From Schoenoplectus triqueter (Eukaryota; Streptophyta; Magnoliopsida; Poales; Cyperaceae), in NCBI GenBank assembly GCA_964058805.1, contig CAXKVV010000463.1, positions 1-38,726 of the forward strand: a stretch of DNA of 38,726 bases, read 5' to 3'. Of the stretch, positions 1 through 9,588 are shown in pieces. A program made the translations under genes and the position numbers. How positions within the stretch are numbered: the stretch's first letter is position 1; every line of letters begins with the position of its first letter. The notes under the pieces were generated by a model. The model saw only the letters and a list, made by a program, of their open reading frames with translations. It did no database searches and had not been told where the DNA came from.

Positions 1-560
1 CATAATAATATAATAAAAATATAAACATAATCATAAAATAATATTAAAATAAAAAATATAATCATAATCATAATATAATAATAATAATAATAAAATAATT
101 ATAATCATAATAATATAATAATATAATACATAATAATAATAATAATAATAAATATAATAATAAGTAATAATAATCATAGTCATAATCATAATCATATAAT
201 CATATTTATAATCATAATATAATAATATAATATAACATAATAAAACAATAATAATGATAATAATAATCATAGTCATAATCATAATAATATAATAAAAATA
301 TAATCATAATCATAATCATAATTATATAATATAATAATAATAAATTATAATCATAATCATAATAATATAATAATAAATAATCATAATCATAATCATAATA
401 ATATAATAATAATCATATAATCATATTTATAATCATAATATAATAATATAATACTAAAATCATAATTCTTGTAATATAATAATAAATCATAATCATAATT
501 ATAATCATAATCATAATATAATAATAAATTATAATAATAATATAATAATATAATATAACA
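1..560. repeat. AT-only microsatellite tract (TAA / CATAAT family)
   Basis: Almost pure A/T with isolated C or G in recurring TAA, ATAATA and CATAAT units, irregularly interleaved. It starts at the window edge, so its true length is unknown. The open frames through it are runs of Ile, Tyr, Met and Asp caused by the repeat, not genes. It borders an old retrotransposon, a common place for simple-sequence expansion. Confidence 0.9.
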
Positions 561-1194
561 TAATCAAATAATAATCGTTATTCCGATAAGAGCTAATTCA
601 GTATACCACCTATAGCTTGGTATACCGGATTAACACTATTCCGCGCTGTTCTACTTAGTCTAAAATTCGTTTGGATAATTAATTCGTCGAAATAGCAATT
701 ATATTTCTACTTTTTGCTATTCCTGGAGTGCCAAACAAACCCAATTATATCCGTTGCTCATTTAATTATATCCATTTCTCATTTAATTATATCCATTGCT
801 CATTGCAGAACATCATTTCAATTGTGTTAATAGAATAATGATTGGTTCTAATCCATGTCATAATTACATTATGGTTAATTCTGCAATGGATCAGAATAGT
901 TTTGGACCGTTTATTCTTTTTCTATTGGATGGTTGATATAAACTCATTTGAGTGTTACTGAAGGAGAGTTCAATGAGCGAATAAATTTTGTCCTTTGATT
1001 AACTAATGAATAACGTACCAGACCGATCCATAGGAGAACGGCTCGCTCTCTCTCATTCTGATATAATTTTAATTGTTCGTTTCTTCCATTCAAGTGCTCA
1101 TACTTCATCAGTTCATCTAATTAAGTTTAGTTTTTCCCACAAATAAATAATTGCCTTTAAACATATATTTTGTTGTCATTGTTGAAAGAGGCCG
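561..1194. other. AT-rich flank, possibly degraded Copia LTR/leader
   Basis: No gene is visible. It lies directly upstream of the Copia gag relic, so it may include the remains of that element's LTR and leader, but I found no clear TG...CA boundary and no primer-binding site of the TGGTATCAGA type here. It contains one 21-bp tandem triplication (743-805). Confidence 0.4.
743..805 (+). repeat. Three tandem copies of a 21-bp unit
   Basis: Three consecutive 21-bp units at 743-763, 764-784 and 785-805, each beginning AATTATATCC and ending in CTCATTT or CTCATTG. They differ at only a few positions, so this is a local slippage-type or subterminal duplication. Confidence 0.85.
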
Positions 1195-2275
1195 CATCAA
1201 TCTCGACCACGGTTGCACCCGCAGGTGGAAAAATACTGGCGTAACTTGGGGTTACTAAAAAATTCAATGGTTCGGGATTTGCTAGGTGGCAAGAACAATT
1301 ACAAGCTTGTCTTGTTAGGTTACTTTGGTGCCTATGCCATATGAAATCATTACTATAAAGAATAATATATCTAAACCAGCAGTTGTAACAGATGAAACAT
1401 CCAAATCAACAGATGACGCTGAAAAAAGTAAAACTTAACCTGAAAGATCTCTAGAAGAAATAAAATATCACTGTAGAATCCAAATTTTAAATTGTTTAAA
1501 TGATGCTTTATATGAAACTTTTAGCAAATATCAAATAGCTAAGGAAAATTTGGGATGCACTAGAAAATACATATAAAAGAGATAATGAAGGTGCTATATG
1601 TTTCACTGTGTCTGATTTTCATAATTTTAAAATGAATGATAATTTATCATTAAATTATCAACTTCAAAAGTTTCAAAATTTAATTTAAAAAATTCACAGG
1701 GGTGGTTCTACTTTAGATGAAACTTATCAGGTTGCATGTCTAATTGATAAACTACCTCCATCATGGTCTAATTTGGCTCGGGATCTTAGAAAAATATAAG
1801 AAAATTTAAGTTTCAAAAATGTACTTGATTATATTAGAATAAAGCATCAGTATCATTTAAGGGAATCCAAAGAAAATGAAATGAAAACTAAAGTCAACTT
1901 AATAGAAATACAGGATAAAAATCAGAATTAAAATAAGAATTTTAAATTGAAGAATAGTAAGAAATTTAATCCTAGATGAAAAGGTTTTAAAAATAAAAAT
2001 AATAATTATAATAAAAATAATTTTCAAAATAAATCTGATAATCAATCTAATGATCATAAGAAGAGAAATGATGGAAGGTTCTGCTATGTATGCGGAAGAG
2101 ACAACCATCTGGCATATCAATGCAACTATCAGAAAAAACAAAAAATTCAATATACGAAGAATTCGAAAAACAACAAACCGGCTGAAGTGAATGTAAAAGA
2201 AAAAGTAAAATCAGACCCGTCTTTTAGGTCAATATTTTTTATTCCTTCAATCAATCTTACATATCATGATTCTGA
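1195..2275 (+). pseudogene. Copia gag relic with CCHC zinc knuckle
   Basis: Broken reading frames give a gag-type N-terminus (KFNGSGFARWQEQLQACL near 1260-1320), a UBN2-like middle (DETYQVACLIDKLPPSW, about 1717-1770), a basic Asn/Lys-rich stretch, and a zinc knuckle at 2082-2123 that fits CX2CX4HX4C (C-YV-C-GRDN-H-LAYQ-C). The gag protein packages element RNA in virus-like particles. Several in-frame stops and at least one frame change show loss of function. Confidence 0.85.
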
Positions 2276-2311
2276 TTAGTGGTTAGTTTCGGAAGCTAAT
2301 GTGCATATTTA

Positions 2312-2763
2312 CAGTTTTTATTATTAATAAGTATTATTAAATTAATATTGTTAAAAATAAGACTGAAAACCGTAAAAATTCAAATATACGAATGGCAGCG
2401 CGCCACTGTCAGTGGCGCGGACGAAACGCGCCACTGGCAGTGGCGCGTTTCAAAAAAATAATGAAACGCCGCGCAGCGCCTCCATCTCACTTGCGCCTGC
2501 GTGCGTTTTGTATATATAAGAAGGAAACGCGCCACTGCCAGTGGCGCGTTTCGTAAAAAAAAAAAAACCGAAACGCGCCACTGGTAGTGGCGCGTTTCGT
2601 AAAAAAAAAAATGAAACGCGCCACTGACAGTGGCGCGTTTTGTAAATTCAAACAGCGCGTCACTGCCAGTGGCGCGCTGCCATTCGTATATTTGAAATTT
2701 TACGTTTCTCACTCTTATTTTTAATAATATTAATTTAATAAATCATATTATTACTAAAATCTG
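2312..2763. mobile_element. Mutator-like foldback/MITE element with palindrome array
   Basis: A 452-bp insertion inside Copia. It is flanked by a perfect 9-bp direct repeat GCATATTTA (2303-2311 and 2764-2772), the usual size for Mutator-like elements. Its ends match in inverted orientation: CAGTTTTTATTATTAATA on the left against CAGATTTTAGTAATAATA from the right. The similarity runs about 110 bp inward, to the palindrome at each inner edge. There is no transposase, so it is non-autonomous. The interior is GC-rich and contains six near-identical palindromes with poly-A spacers, unlike anything around it. Confidence 0.88.
2399..2679. repeat. Array of six GC-rich palindromes
   Basis: Six palindromes at 2399-2419, 2423-2451, 2524-2552, 2570-2598, 2613-2641 and 2653-2679 share the arm CGCGCCACTG followed by one variable central base and the reverse-complement arm. 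Four of them extend outward by GAAA/TTTC. Spacers include poly-A runs, and a TATATATA sits at 2511-2518. Each unit could form a hairpin of 10 to 14 bp with almost no loop, and the whole array could also pair end to end through the terminal repeats. This is transposon interior, not CRISPR. Confidence 0.9.
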
Positions 2764-3240
2764 GCATATTTATACTAATCGTAGTTGGTTTAAATATTAT
2801 TAGATCACAAGTGGAGGAAGTGTAACTGTAGGAAATGACAATGTTGTTCAAGTAATTAGAAAAGGAATAATATATTTGAAGCTAACTTCTGAAAAAATAC
2901 TCAAATTATTCGATGTGCAGCATGCGCCTGAGATAAGGAGGAATTTAATAAGTGGATCTTTATTAGTACAATTAGGCTATAAAATTATTTTAGAGTCTAA
3001 TAAAGTTATTATATCTAGAGGAAATATTTTTATAGGAAAAGAATTTGGTCAAGATGGAATGTTTAAAATTAATGTTGAATCATTATTGTTAAATGAAATT
3101 TCTAGTTCATCTGAAGCTATTATTTATAATTCAAAATCATGTAATGTTTGGCATGACAGACTTGGTCACGTAAATTTGCAATCTATTAAAAAAACAATGA
3201 CTTTATATCTTACTAAAAATTCAAGTTAATCTTGACACGA

Positions 3241-4330
3241 AATGTATTATATACGCTCAAGCTAAACAACCGAGAAAACCATTTAGATCTGTTAAATTAA
3301 AAAATCCTCAAATTCTAGAACTTATTCATAGTGATGTTTGTGATTCAAATCGGGGACCATCTAGAGGAGGAAGTCATTATTTTGTTACTTTTATATCTAT
3401 ACTATTATATAAAGCATCTAAGAATTGGAGGGTCCATTTTTTGTCATGGTAAATTTTTATTATACCCATTTTATCCCTCAATTAGACGGATAATATTTAT
3501 TGTTGGTTGATCGAACGTATGTGATCGCGTCCATTGATCCTCTCTTTCTCTCCATTTCTTTCCCTTATATACTATTATTTCCATAATTTTTATTTTTTTA
3601 TTTAGCAAACTTGTGCATATTTGGTAAGAAATTAATGGTGATAATATATGTTAGAATAATTTACTTTTCTTGCCATAAAAATCATGAATCATTAACTCAT
3701 ATTGTGCAAAAATCTCATCCAAGATTAAATATAGTCTTTATTATATGTTTTCTCTATAATTTGGTGAATTTATAATTTAATATTAAATAAATGTGAATTT
3801 TTTTATCTTATAATATTTTAATGTTTAAATAAAAAATTCTGCTGCAACGCGCGGGTATATAGCTAGTATGATTAATTAAGATATTATTATACATATCTAT
3901 TAAAAATAATAGATGAAGTTTTAAATAAATTTATAATTTATAAGGCAGAAGCTGAAAATCAATTAGAAAAGAAAATTAAAATTTTAAGGTATGATAGAGG
4001 TGGAGAATATAACATCTAATGAAATGAATCAATTTTGTCAAGATAATGAAATAAGTCATCAAGTTACATCACCATATTCATCACAATCTAATGGACTGGC
4101 CAAAAAAAATATAACATTATTAGATATGATAAATTCAATGATTTTAAGTTTAGGAGCACCTCAAAATTTATAGAGGGAAGCATTATTATCAGCATATTTT
4201 ATATTAAATATAATTCCTTATGATGATAAAAATGAAACACCTTATGAACTTTGAAATTATCATGTACCAAATTTAAATTATTTTAAAGTGTGGGGTGCTA
4301 AGCTAAAATTAGAATACCTGAACCTAAGAG
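3241..4330 (+). pseudogene. Copia integrase core relic, split by a Helitron
   Basis: Reading resumes as LIHSDVCDSNRGPSRGGSHY then FVTFI just before 3396. After the Helitron it continues with LRYDRGGEY (about 3985-4012), FCQDNEISHQVTSPYSSQSN and GAPQNL, all landmarks of the Copia rve integrase core (SDVCG..., DRGGEY, TPYSPQQNG). The catalytic region is degraded by frameshifts and stops, for example after 4170 and near 4252. Integrase would have inserted element cDNA into the host genome; this copy cannot. Confidence 0.85.
3396..3867 (+). mobile_element. Non-autonomous Helitron, copy 1 (472 bp)
   Basis: Starts TCTATACTATTATATAAAG and ends with a GC-rich block (GCAACGCGCGGG) followed by TATATAGCTAGT, so it has the 5' TC and 3' CTAGT (CTRRT) of plant Helitrons. 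It lies after an A inside the integrase region of the Copia relic. The base after CTAGT is A rather than the expected T, which may be a later mutation. It has no target-site duplication and no coding capacity. It is nearly identical, in the same orientation, to 29771-30240. Confidence 0.88.
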
Positions 4331-4958
4331 AAAGAAAATAGGTCCAAAAATTATAGGTGTTATTTTTTGTAGGATATTAATACATATAGGTGTCTTATAG
4401 TAAATTCTGAAATTAGTGAAATTTCAAATAATACTTTAATAGAATCTAGAGATGCTATATTTTTTGAGAATATATTTTCATTTAAAAATAAAATTCAATC
4501 TCCAATATCAAATCAATATGAATCACGATCCCCAAATATTGCGCCATCTACATCATCAAATCTATCCAATTTTAACGAATCTCAATCAACACCTAAAATT
4601 AGAAGAAACAAAATAACAAAAATTCAGAAGAATATAAGAGATGATATTATTACTTATCTTGTTGAAGATACACCTAAAATATATGAAGACGTTATAAATT
4701 CATCAGATTATCCATATTGGAAAGAAGTAATTAATAGTGAAATAGAATGAATTATAGCAAATAAGACTTGAATTCTTACTGACTTGCCACAAGGTACTAA
4801 ACCATTAGGATGTCGCTGGATTTTTAAAAAAACACTTAGAAGTGATGGTTTAATTGAAAAATACAAAGTAAGATTAGTAGTTTAAAGTTTTGGTCAAAAA
4901 GAAGTATTTGATTTCTTTAACATATATACACCAATTGCACGTATAACTACCATACCAC
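4331..4958 (+). pseudogene. Copia inter-domain region and truncated reverse transcriptase
   Basis: The first part is the Asn/Ser-rich variable spacer between integrase and reverse transcriptase. From about 4720 the frame reads WKEVINSEIE, LPQGTKPLGCRWIFKK, SDGLIEKYK and FFNIYTPIARITT, the beginning of the RVT_2 Copia reverse transcriptase. Similarity ends near 4955, well before the YVDD catalytic box. In-frame stops are present (for example at 4747 and 4882). Confidence 0.82.
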
Positions 4959-4959
4959 G

Positions 4960-5510
4960 TGTCACACTCTTAATATAAATTGAGAATGAAGTTGCAAGAA
5001 TTCAGTAAAGAAACAGACCAATTGAATAAAACTGAGAACTCAATCTGATACTCGCCAAAGGCGAATAACTAACTAAGATGGCTAAATTAAACTTTTTTAT
5101 TAGTTCTTTTCTTAATCTATTTACAGTATAACAATTCCCTTTATATAGACGATGCAATTAAGATAAAAAACAATCCAATTCCATTATAAATCCTATTCTA
5201 TTCAATCTCGTGACGCCACATCAGCTGGATTAAGTGAAGGAAGATCTTCTGTTGAATCGCGCCTTCGGTCAGCCCCATTTAAATGACGGGCAGTTGAATT
5301 ACATGGCGCAGACCTTCCCTTCTCAACCGTTTAGGTCTGCCCGTTTGCCCGGAATTTAAATATTTTAATCTCCTTCGTCTGTTCTTCGTTATCGCCCATC
5401 TCACACCTGACATCTTCTGTGCCTTTTTTCCTTTCTTCTTTTTTTCTTTATCGTAAAAGAAGCCTGCTTTAGTTTTTTTTATGCTAGAAAAGGATGCTAG
5501 TGGTATCAGA
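4960..5510 (+). mobile_element. LTR-like segment with primer-binding site
   Basis: The Copia reading stops and unrelated sequence starts with TGTCACACTC at 4960. A TATA-like TTTATATAGA lies near 5140-5150, and TGGTATCAGA at 5501-5510 matches the initiator-Met tRNA primer-binding site that follows a plant 5' LTR. I infer a second, truncated LTR retrotransposon (LTR plus binding site) inserted into the Copia copy. The right LTR end is not a clean CA, and no gag follows, so the boundaries are approximate. Confidence 0.45.
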
Positions 5511-6803
5511 AAAAAAAAAGATACTCAGTTCTCTAGTAGTTGGAATGCTTACTAGGATATTCCAAATGAAGCCCACTCAACTATATTGATGTCATCCGTG
5601 TATTTATAATTTTAGATAGGCTTAACAAAAGTATTTGATTTTATTTTTTTTTGTAGGAAGGGACTCTCTTAATTTCATTAATAACAGGCATTCAGTTACT
5701 ATTTTAAAAAATATATATGAATATTAATGATTAATATAAACACTCCTTTAATCAATTCATATAGTATAAATACCTGTCCACGTCTAAAAACGTTAAATTG
5801 TAAATACCAATTTAGATTTCTCAATGTTATAATTAATTTTCTCTTCGTCCACTTAAACATAAATACTGAAGGTAAAAGTGGACGAGCCTGATGAATGCTA
5901 GAGGGAGAAAATGGTTATTAATTTTCTCATGTTTTATTTTTAATATCTTAAAATTGCAAACACAATTAATAAGGTGGTTGCTGGATGTTGAAAAAACATC
6001 AGCCATGTAGAGCGATTAAGGATGTATACTGTACGCCTATAAACACCACCCCTTCCCTAAAATAAAAGGATGATTGTTTATTAATTTAATCTCCACATTT
6101 ATAACAAATCAATTCTACAATTTACCATTTAATTATAATTTAATTCTGTACATATATATGCATCATCTACTTTAATCTATTGATATAATTTTCATTTGCA
6201 TTACCATCTGTAGTATTATTTTCAGATAAATATAATATAAATTATTTACAAAATTTCTCATTAATTTAAAAACTTGCAATTTTGATTAAAAAAATCATTG
6301 TCTTAAGTTGTCACCGGACTAGGGCTGATTTTCCTACTATTATGTCAACATATAGCTACGAGATAGGACCTGTTATTTAAATGTAGGACTATCGTTCTTC
6401 CCCCCCCCCCCCCCCCCAAAAAAAAAAAAAAAAAAACATCTTTAATTTTCTCTGTTTATCAGTAAAATTATGTAAGTGAAGAACCTTTCTCCATTTTATT
6501 GTCATTCAAGAAGATCCTATCTAATATAAACTAGAAAATAAAATAACCGAAAAAAAATAAATTCTCTTTTTCTCTCATTTAGAAAGACTTTTACAGTCAA
6601 TGATCAAGAAAGGTTTAACAAGCGCATGCACTAAACTCTCTGAGTCTTCTGTCCTTTAGCGATTTGTGCGTAATATACTATATTATCTAAACTATAAATG
6701 TCACTATGTGTGAACTTTATCAAAGGAATAAATCAATGTGGGTTCAGTGGGTTTGGTTACAGTGCAACTTTAATTTGGACACACAACGCTAGAGCCTAAA
6801 GGT
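5511..6803. other. AT-rich intergenic DNA, no gene seen
   Basis: No convincing coding sequence. It contains a 10-bp inverted repeat (TCGTCCACTT 5845-5854 with AAGTGGACGA 5876-5885) and the homopolymer junction at 6400-6436. Confidence 0.6.
6400..6436 (+). repeat. Homopolymer junction, about 18 C then 19 A
   Basis: An uninterrupted C run (6400-6417) is followed directly by an A run (6418-6436). Exact lengths are prone to sequencing error. The complementary strand is a long G run that could form quadruplex-type structures. Confidence 0.85.
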
Positions 6804-7034
6804 CAGGGGCGGATCCACATATGGGCAAGCCCAGTAAGTATCTTAGCTTGAATTTTGAAATTAAATATTAGAATATATTTTTTTATTCTGACTAATTAAA
6901 TAAGTTAATATATTAGATGTAATATTCAAACTTGATTAAAAAATTAGACTTCTAAATGTCTGAACGTTGTGCAATTAAGTTACTCATGAATTTGAGCTGT
7001 GTCTGGACTTATTTAAAAGCTGAATCCGCCACTG
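6804..7034. mobile_element. hAT-type MITE, 231 bp
   Basis: Flanked by a perfect 8-bp direct repeat CTAAAGGT (6796-6803 and 7035-7042), the size typical of hAT insertion. Terminal inverted repeats are CAGGGGCGGATCCA on the left and CAGTGGCGGATTCA read from the right, a TIR form common in plant hAT MITEs. The interior is AT-rich with no coding sequence. Confidence 0.92.
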
Positions 7035-7042
7035 CTAAAGGT

Positions 7043-9512
7043 AGATGGAATGAAAACTAAAAGGGAGCACGTTTAGGAATTCATACATGCATGTTAAGTT
7101 AATTTGTCCATTGTTTATTTGTTTTTGCATATTAATTATCTACTTGTTAACTAAAAATTTATAATTGTTAACAACTATGTTTGTTACAAAATTTACATAA
7201 TTAATATACACACAAATTATAAATTAAGAGATATAACAATTTTTATCTTCTATTGTACAAATAAGCAGGCGTTCAATTGTGTGGACAAATAATAAAAGTT
7301 ATATTTTCCAATAAAAATATAGCTAGGTCCTGCGAAAACGAATTTAAATTCGTTGTAACATGTTCTTAAAGCCCCTTCTCTTTATTTGAATATTGTATTC
7401 AAAAGATGTTAACTAATTTATTCTTCTCTCTAAGCACAAATCCTTTACGCAAACGTCTTAGTTCTGAATTTAATTAATAATACAATACTATAAAACAACA
7501 TAACGATATATACATTCATACATCATATAGTTCCATTTAAAATACAATTAGAAGAACATATTGAAAAAAAAAATAGATGGAAACTGTTGGGGAAAAAAAG
7601 AAAGGAAACATGTGCACATATGAACGTCACACTCAACAACTGATTTATAATTTTACTAGTGGTAATATTCTATATTAATTTCTTACAGTTGTATTGAGTT
7701 TAGTCAACACTCATAAAATAATTATTTTTCTAGTCATTAAATACAGCTTTCCTTAGTATTGTAATATTAATTAAATTTGAAAACTAAAAGGTGATTGCAT
7801 AAAATATTTGAGCTTAGAGAGAAGGAGATTAACACAGATTTTGAGTTCTGATATGGGAAATGAGCTATTTTTATTGTTTTGATGAGGGAAATTGGCTATT
7901 TTGAAGGTTTAGCTGGGTATATCAGAAATTAATTATATTTAAATCATATCATGTCACAACTTAATATATATTATTTCATAAAGAATGTATATACTAGAAT
8001 CTCCAATGATATTATATATTATTTTAATAATCAAAATACTATCACTTTAAAAATAGAGACAGTACATATCAAAACTTGAATAAAATCGAGAAATGAGATT
8101 TGTCAGCACATCTCTCTTCCTTCTCCGTCGTTTCATTTGTTATTTTTTACCACTTAATAAAAAGAGGTCTAAAATTATCCATCAAATAAATTAAATATTA
8201 ATTATTTTAAATGTTATTGTAAAAAAACTATCCACTAGATAATTTTACTTAAAAAAGAAAAATTGATATATATATTTTATAAATGGTCTCTTATTAAATA
8301 ATAAATTTATTTTATTTAAAAACTTAAGAGTCTTTGTAATTGATTTAGATATAAATTATATAATATAGATGTAAATTATATATCATTTAGTTATAACAAA
8401 ATTAATCCTACATATAATTATGTTTAGAAATAAGAGGATTCCGCGACGTATTTTCTTCTAGTTATAAAGTCTATGTTACAAGAAAAATCGTAACAGAAAA
8501 TCCCGCCTCTCATTAGCGTGTTTTACGAATGTTAGTCCTTTTTCACATGTAGTTAATAAGGTTATTAATTATTCCAAATTCTACAAGGCCGCGTGAGGTT
8601 ATAGTGATGTTTACTTTAGGAAATTAATTTTATTTTTGTAGGATGAGGTGATGATCAAAATAAGTTTATTGTATTGACTCGGCGCACTAGCTAGCTAGGT
8701 GCAGTTTCAAATTTGATTTTTCATATACACTCAAAGAAAAAGATCTCAGTTATTAGATTATGGTTGATTTTCAAATAGTTTTGAAATCTAAAACATATAA
8801 AATAACTAATTGAACTTATTCCGTAGTAAATTGAAGCCTTGAAGAGGGATACTGGAAATAACTAATTGAACTTATAATTATTCCGTAGTAAATTATAATC
8901 GGCTAATTATTCTACTGGATATGAGAAAAAGAAGAAAATGTACATAAAAAATGGAAAACCCTAAGAAAATGGACTGTTAGCAATACTAATTGTCAATTAA
9001 ATTAACAAGATCAATATAGCATGCTATCAGAATGAAAAGATGAAACTCCCAACGTTAGCATTCATATGCTGCACATTTTTTTTTTTACATTTCATACCAC
9101 ATGTTCGAAATTTAGTGAATAGAAAATCTTCAGTGAATATTTAAAGTTAAGTGAATTGATCTTTTTTAAAAAGTAAATGTCATCCCTTATCAACTAATTA
9201 GTGCGCATAATAGAGGACTATTAGGGTCCTAATTCACTCAATTACTTTACCTCTACCAAACATCACATCTATACATAAAAATAAATAAAACCCAAAGATG
9301 ACAAATGACAAGTACTTTACTTTTTCTTCAAAATTATAGAAAGAACAGTTAAAACTCTTGCAAATTATAATCGGTCTGCCACCTGTTTTATTTTATGTAA
9401 CTACCAAAGTTTCCTCGAATCCTCGACCTCATTTTCTCAAAGTATATATAATAGAAGGATGGCAAGGCGGCCTAGAGCTCATAATTAACTACCTCTTGTG
9501 TCAAGCTGAGGC
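7043..9512. other. Intergenic region upstream of the ABCB gene
   Basis: AT-rich, with no supported gene. A sequence of about 32-38 bp beginning AATAACTAATTGAACTTAT is directly repeated at 8801-8832 and 8857-8894; the second copy carries a 6-bp insertion. The open frame starting at 9358 leads into exon 1 of the transporter but begins at a TTG and reads through the likely TATA box and leader. Confidence 0.55.
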
Positions 9513-9520
9513 TATATATA
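9513..9520 (+). promoter_or_regulatory. Candidate TATA box of the ABCB gene
   Basis: TATATATA sits 69 bp before the ATG at 9589. That spacing leaves room for a transcription start near 9545 and a leader of about 40-45 bases. The call rests on motif and position only. Confidence 0.5.
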
Positions 9521-9588
9521 CAACCACTGTCAAACGAATTATCCTGCTAATTAAGACGAAGCAAATAGGTGCACAAAGAAAGGAGGAT

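Larger units (their letters stand above)
2276..3240 (+). pseudogene. Copia protease remnant and GAG-pre-integrase
   Basis: Before the insertion at 2312 the reading ends WLVSEANVHIY, a decayed form of the Copia aspartic-protease active-site region; the usual Asp-Ser-Gly is lost. After the insertion it resumes as TNRSWFKYY, then TSGGSVTVGN and the open stretch 2876-3229. That stretch contains WHDRLGHVN, the hallmark of the GAG-pre-integrase / integrase HHCC zinc region. The coding sense joins cleanly across the foldback element, which fixes the insertion point. The CxxC half of the zinc finger, after 3230, has lost a cysteine. Confidence 0.85.
1195..4958 (+). mobile_element. Degraded Ty1/Copia retrotransposon, nested insertions
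   Basis: The translated pieces run in Copia order on the plus strand: gag with CCHC zinc knuckle, a remnant of the protease active-site region, GAG-pre-integrase, integrase core, then the beginning of the reverse transcriptase. Each part carries several in-frame stops and frameshifts, so it is dead. Two younger elements sit inside it: a Mutator-like foldback element at 2312-2763 and a Helitron at 3396-3867. Homology stops abruptly inside the reverse transcriptase near 4958, where an LTR-like segment begins. RNase H and the 3' LTR are not seen. Confidence 0.88.

Noticed and set aside
31..282. Open frame rich in Ile, Tyr and Met at the left edge
   Set aside because: It is produced by the AT microsatellite and has no codon or domain signal.
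1899..2150. Hydrophobic minus-strand frame of 83 residues
   Set aside because: It is antisense to the Copia gag basic/zinc-knuckle region; the plus strand explains the sequence.
2399..2679. Regularly repeated palindromes suggesting a CRISPR array
   Set aside because: Spacers are poly-A or irregular, the units sit between transposon inverted repeats with a target duplication, and the genome is a plant.
2380..2712. 110-residue minus-strand frame with repeated motifs
   Set aside because: It is the palindrome array of the Mutator-like element read through; the repeated residues simply mirror the DNA repeats.
5501..5510. TGGTATCAGA as part of a tRNA gene
   Set aside because: Only the primer-binding-site complement is present; no cloverleaf surrounds it. 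The same applies at 19652.
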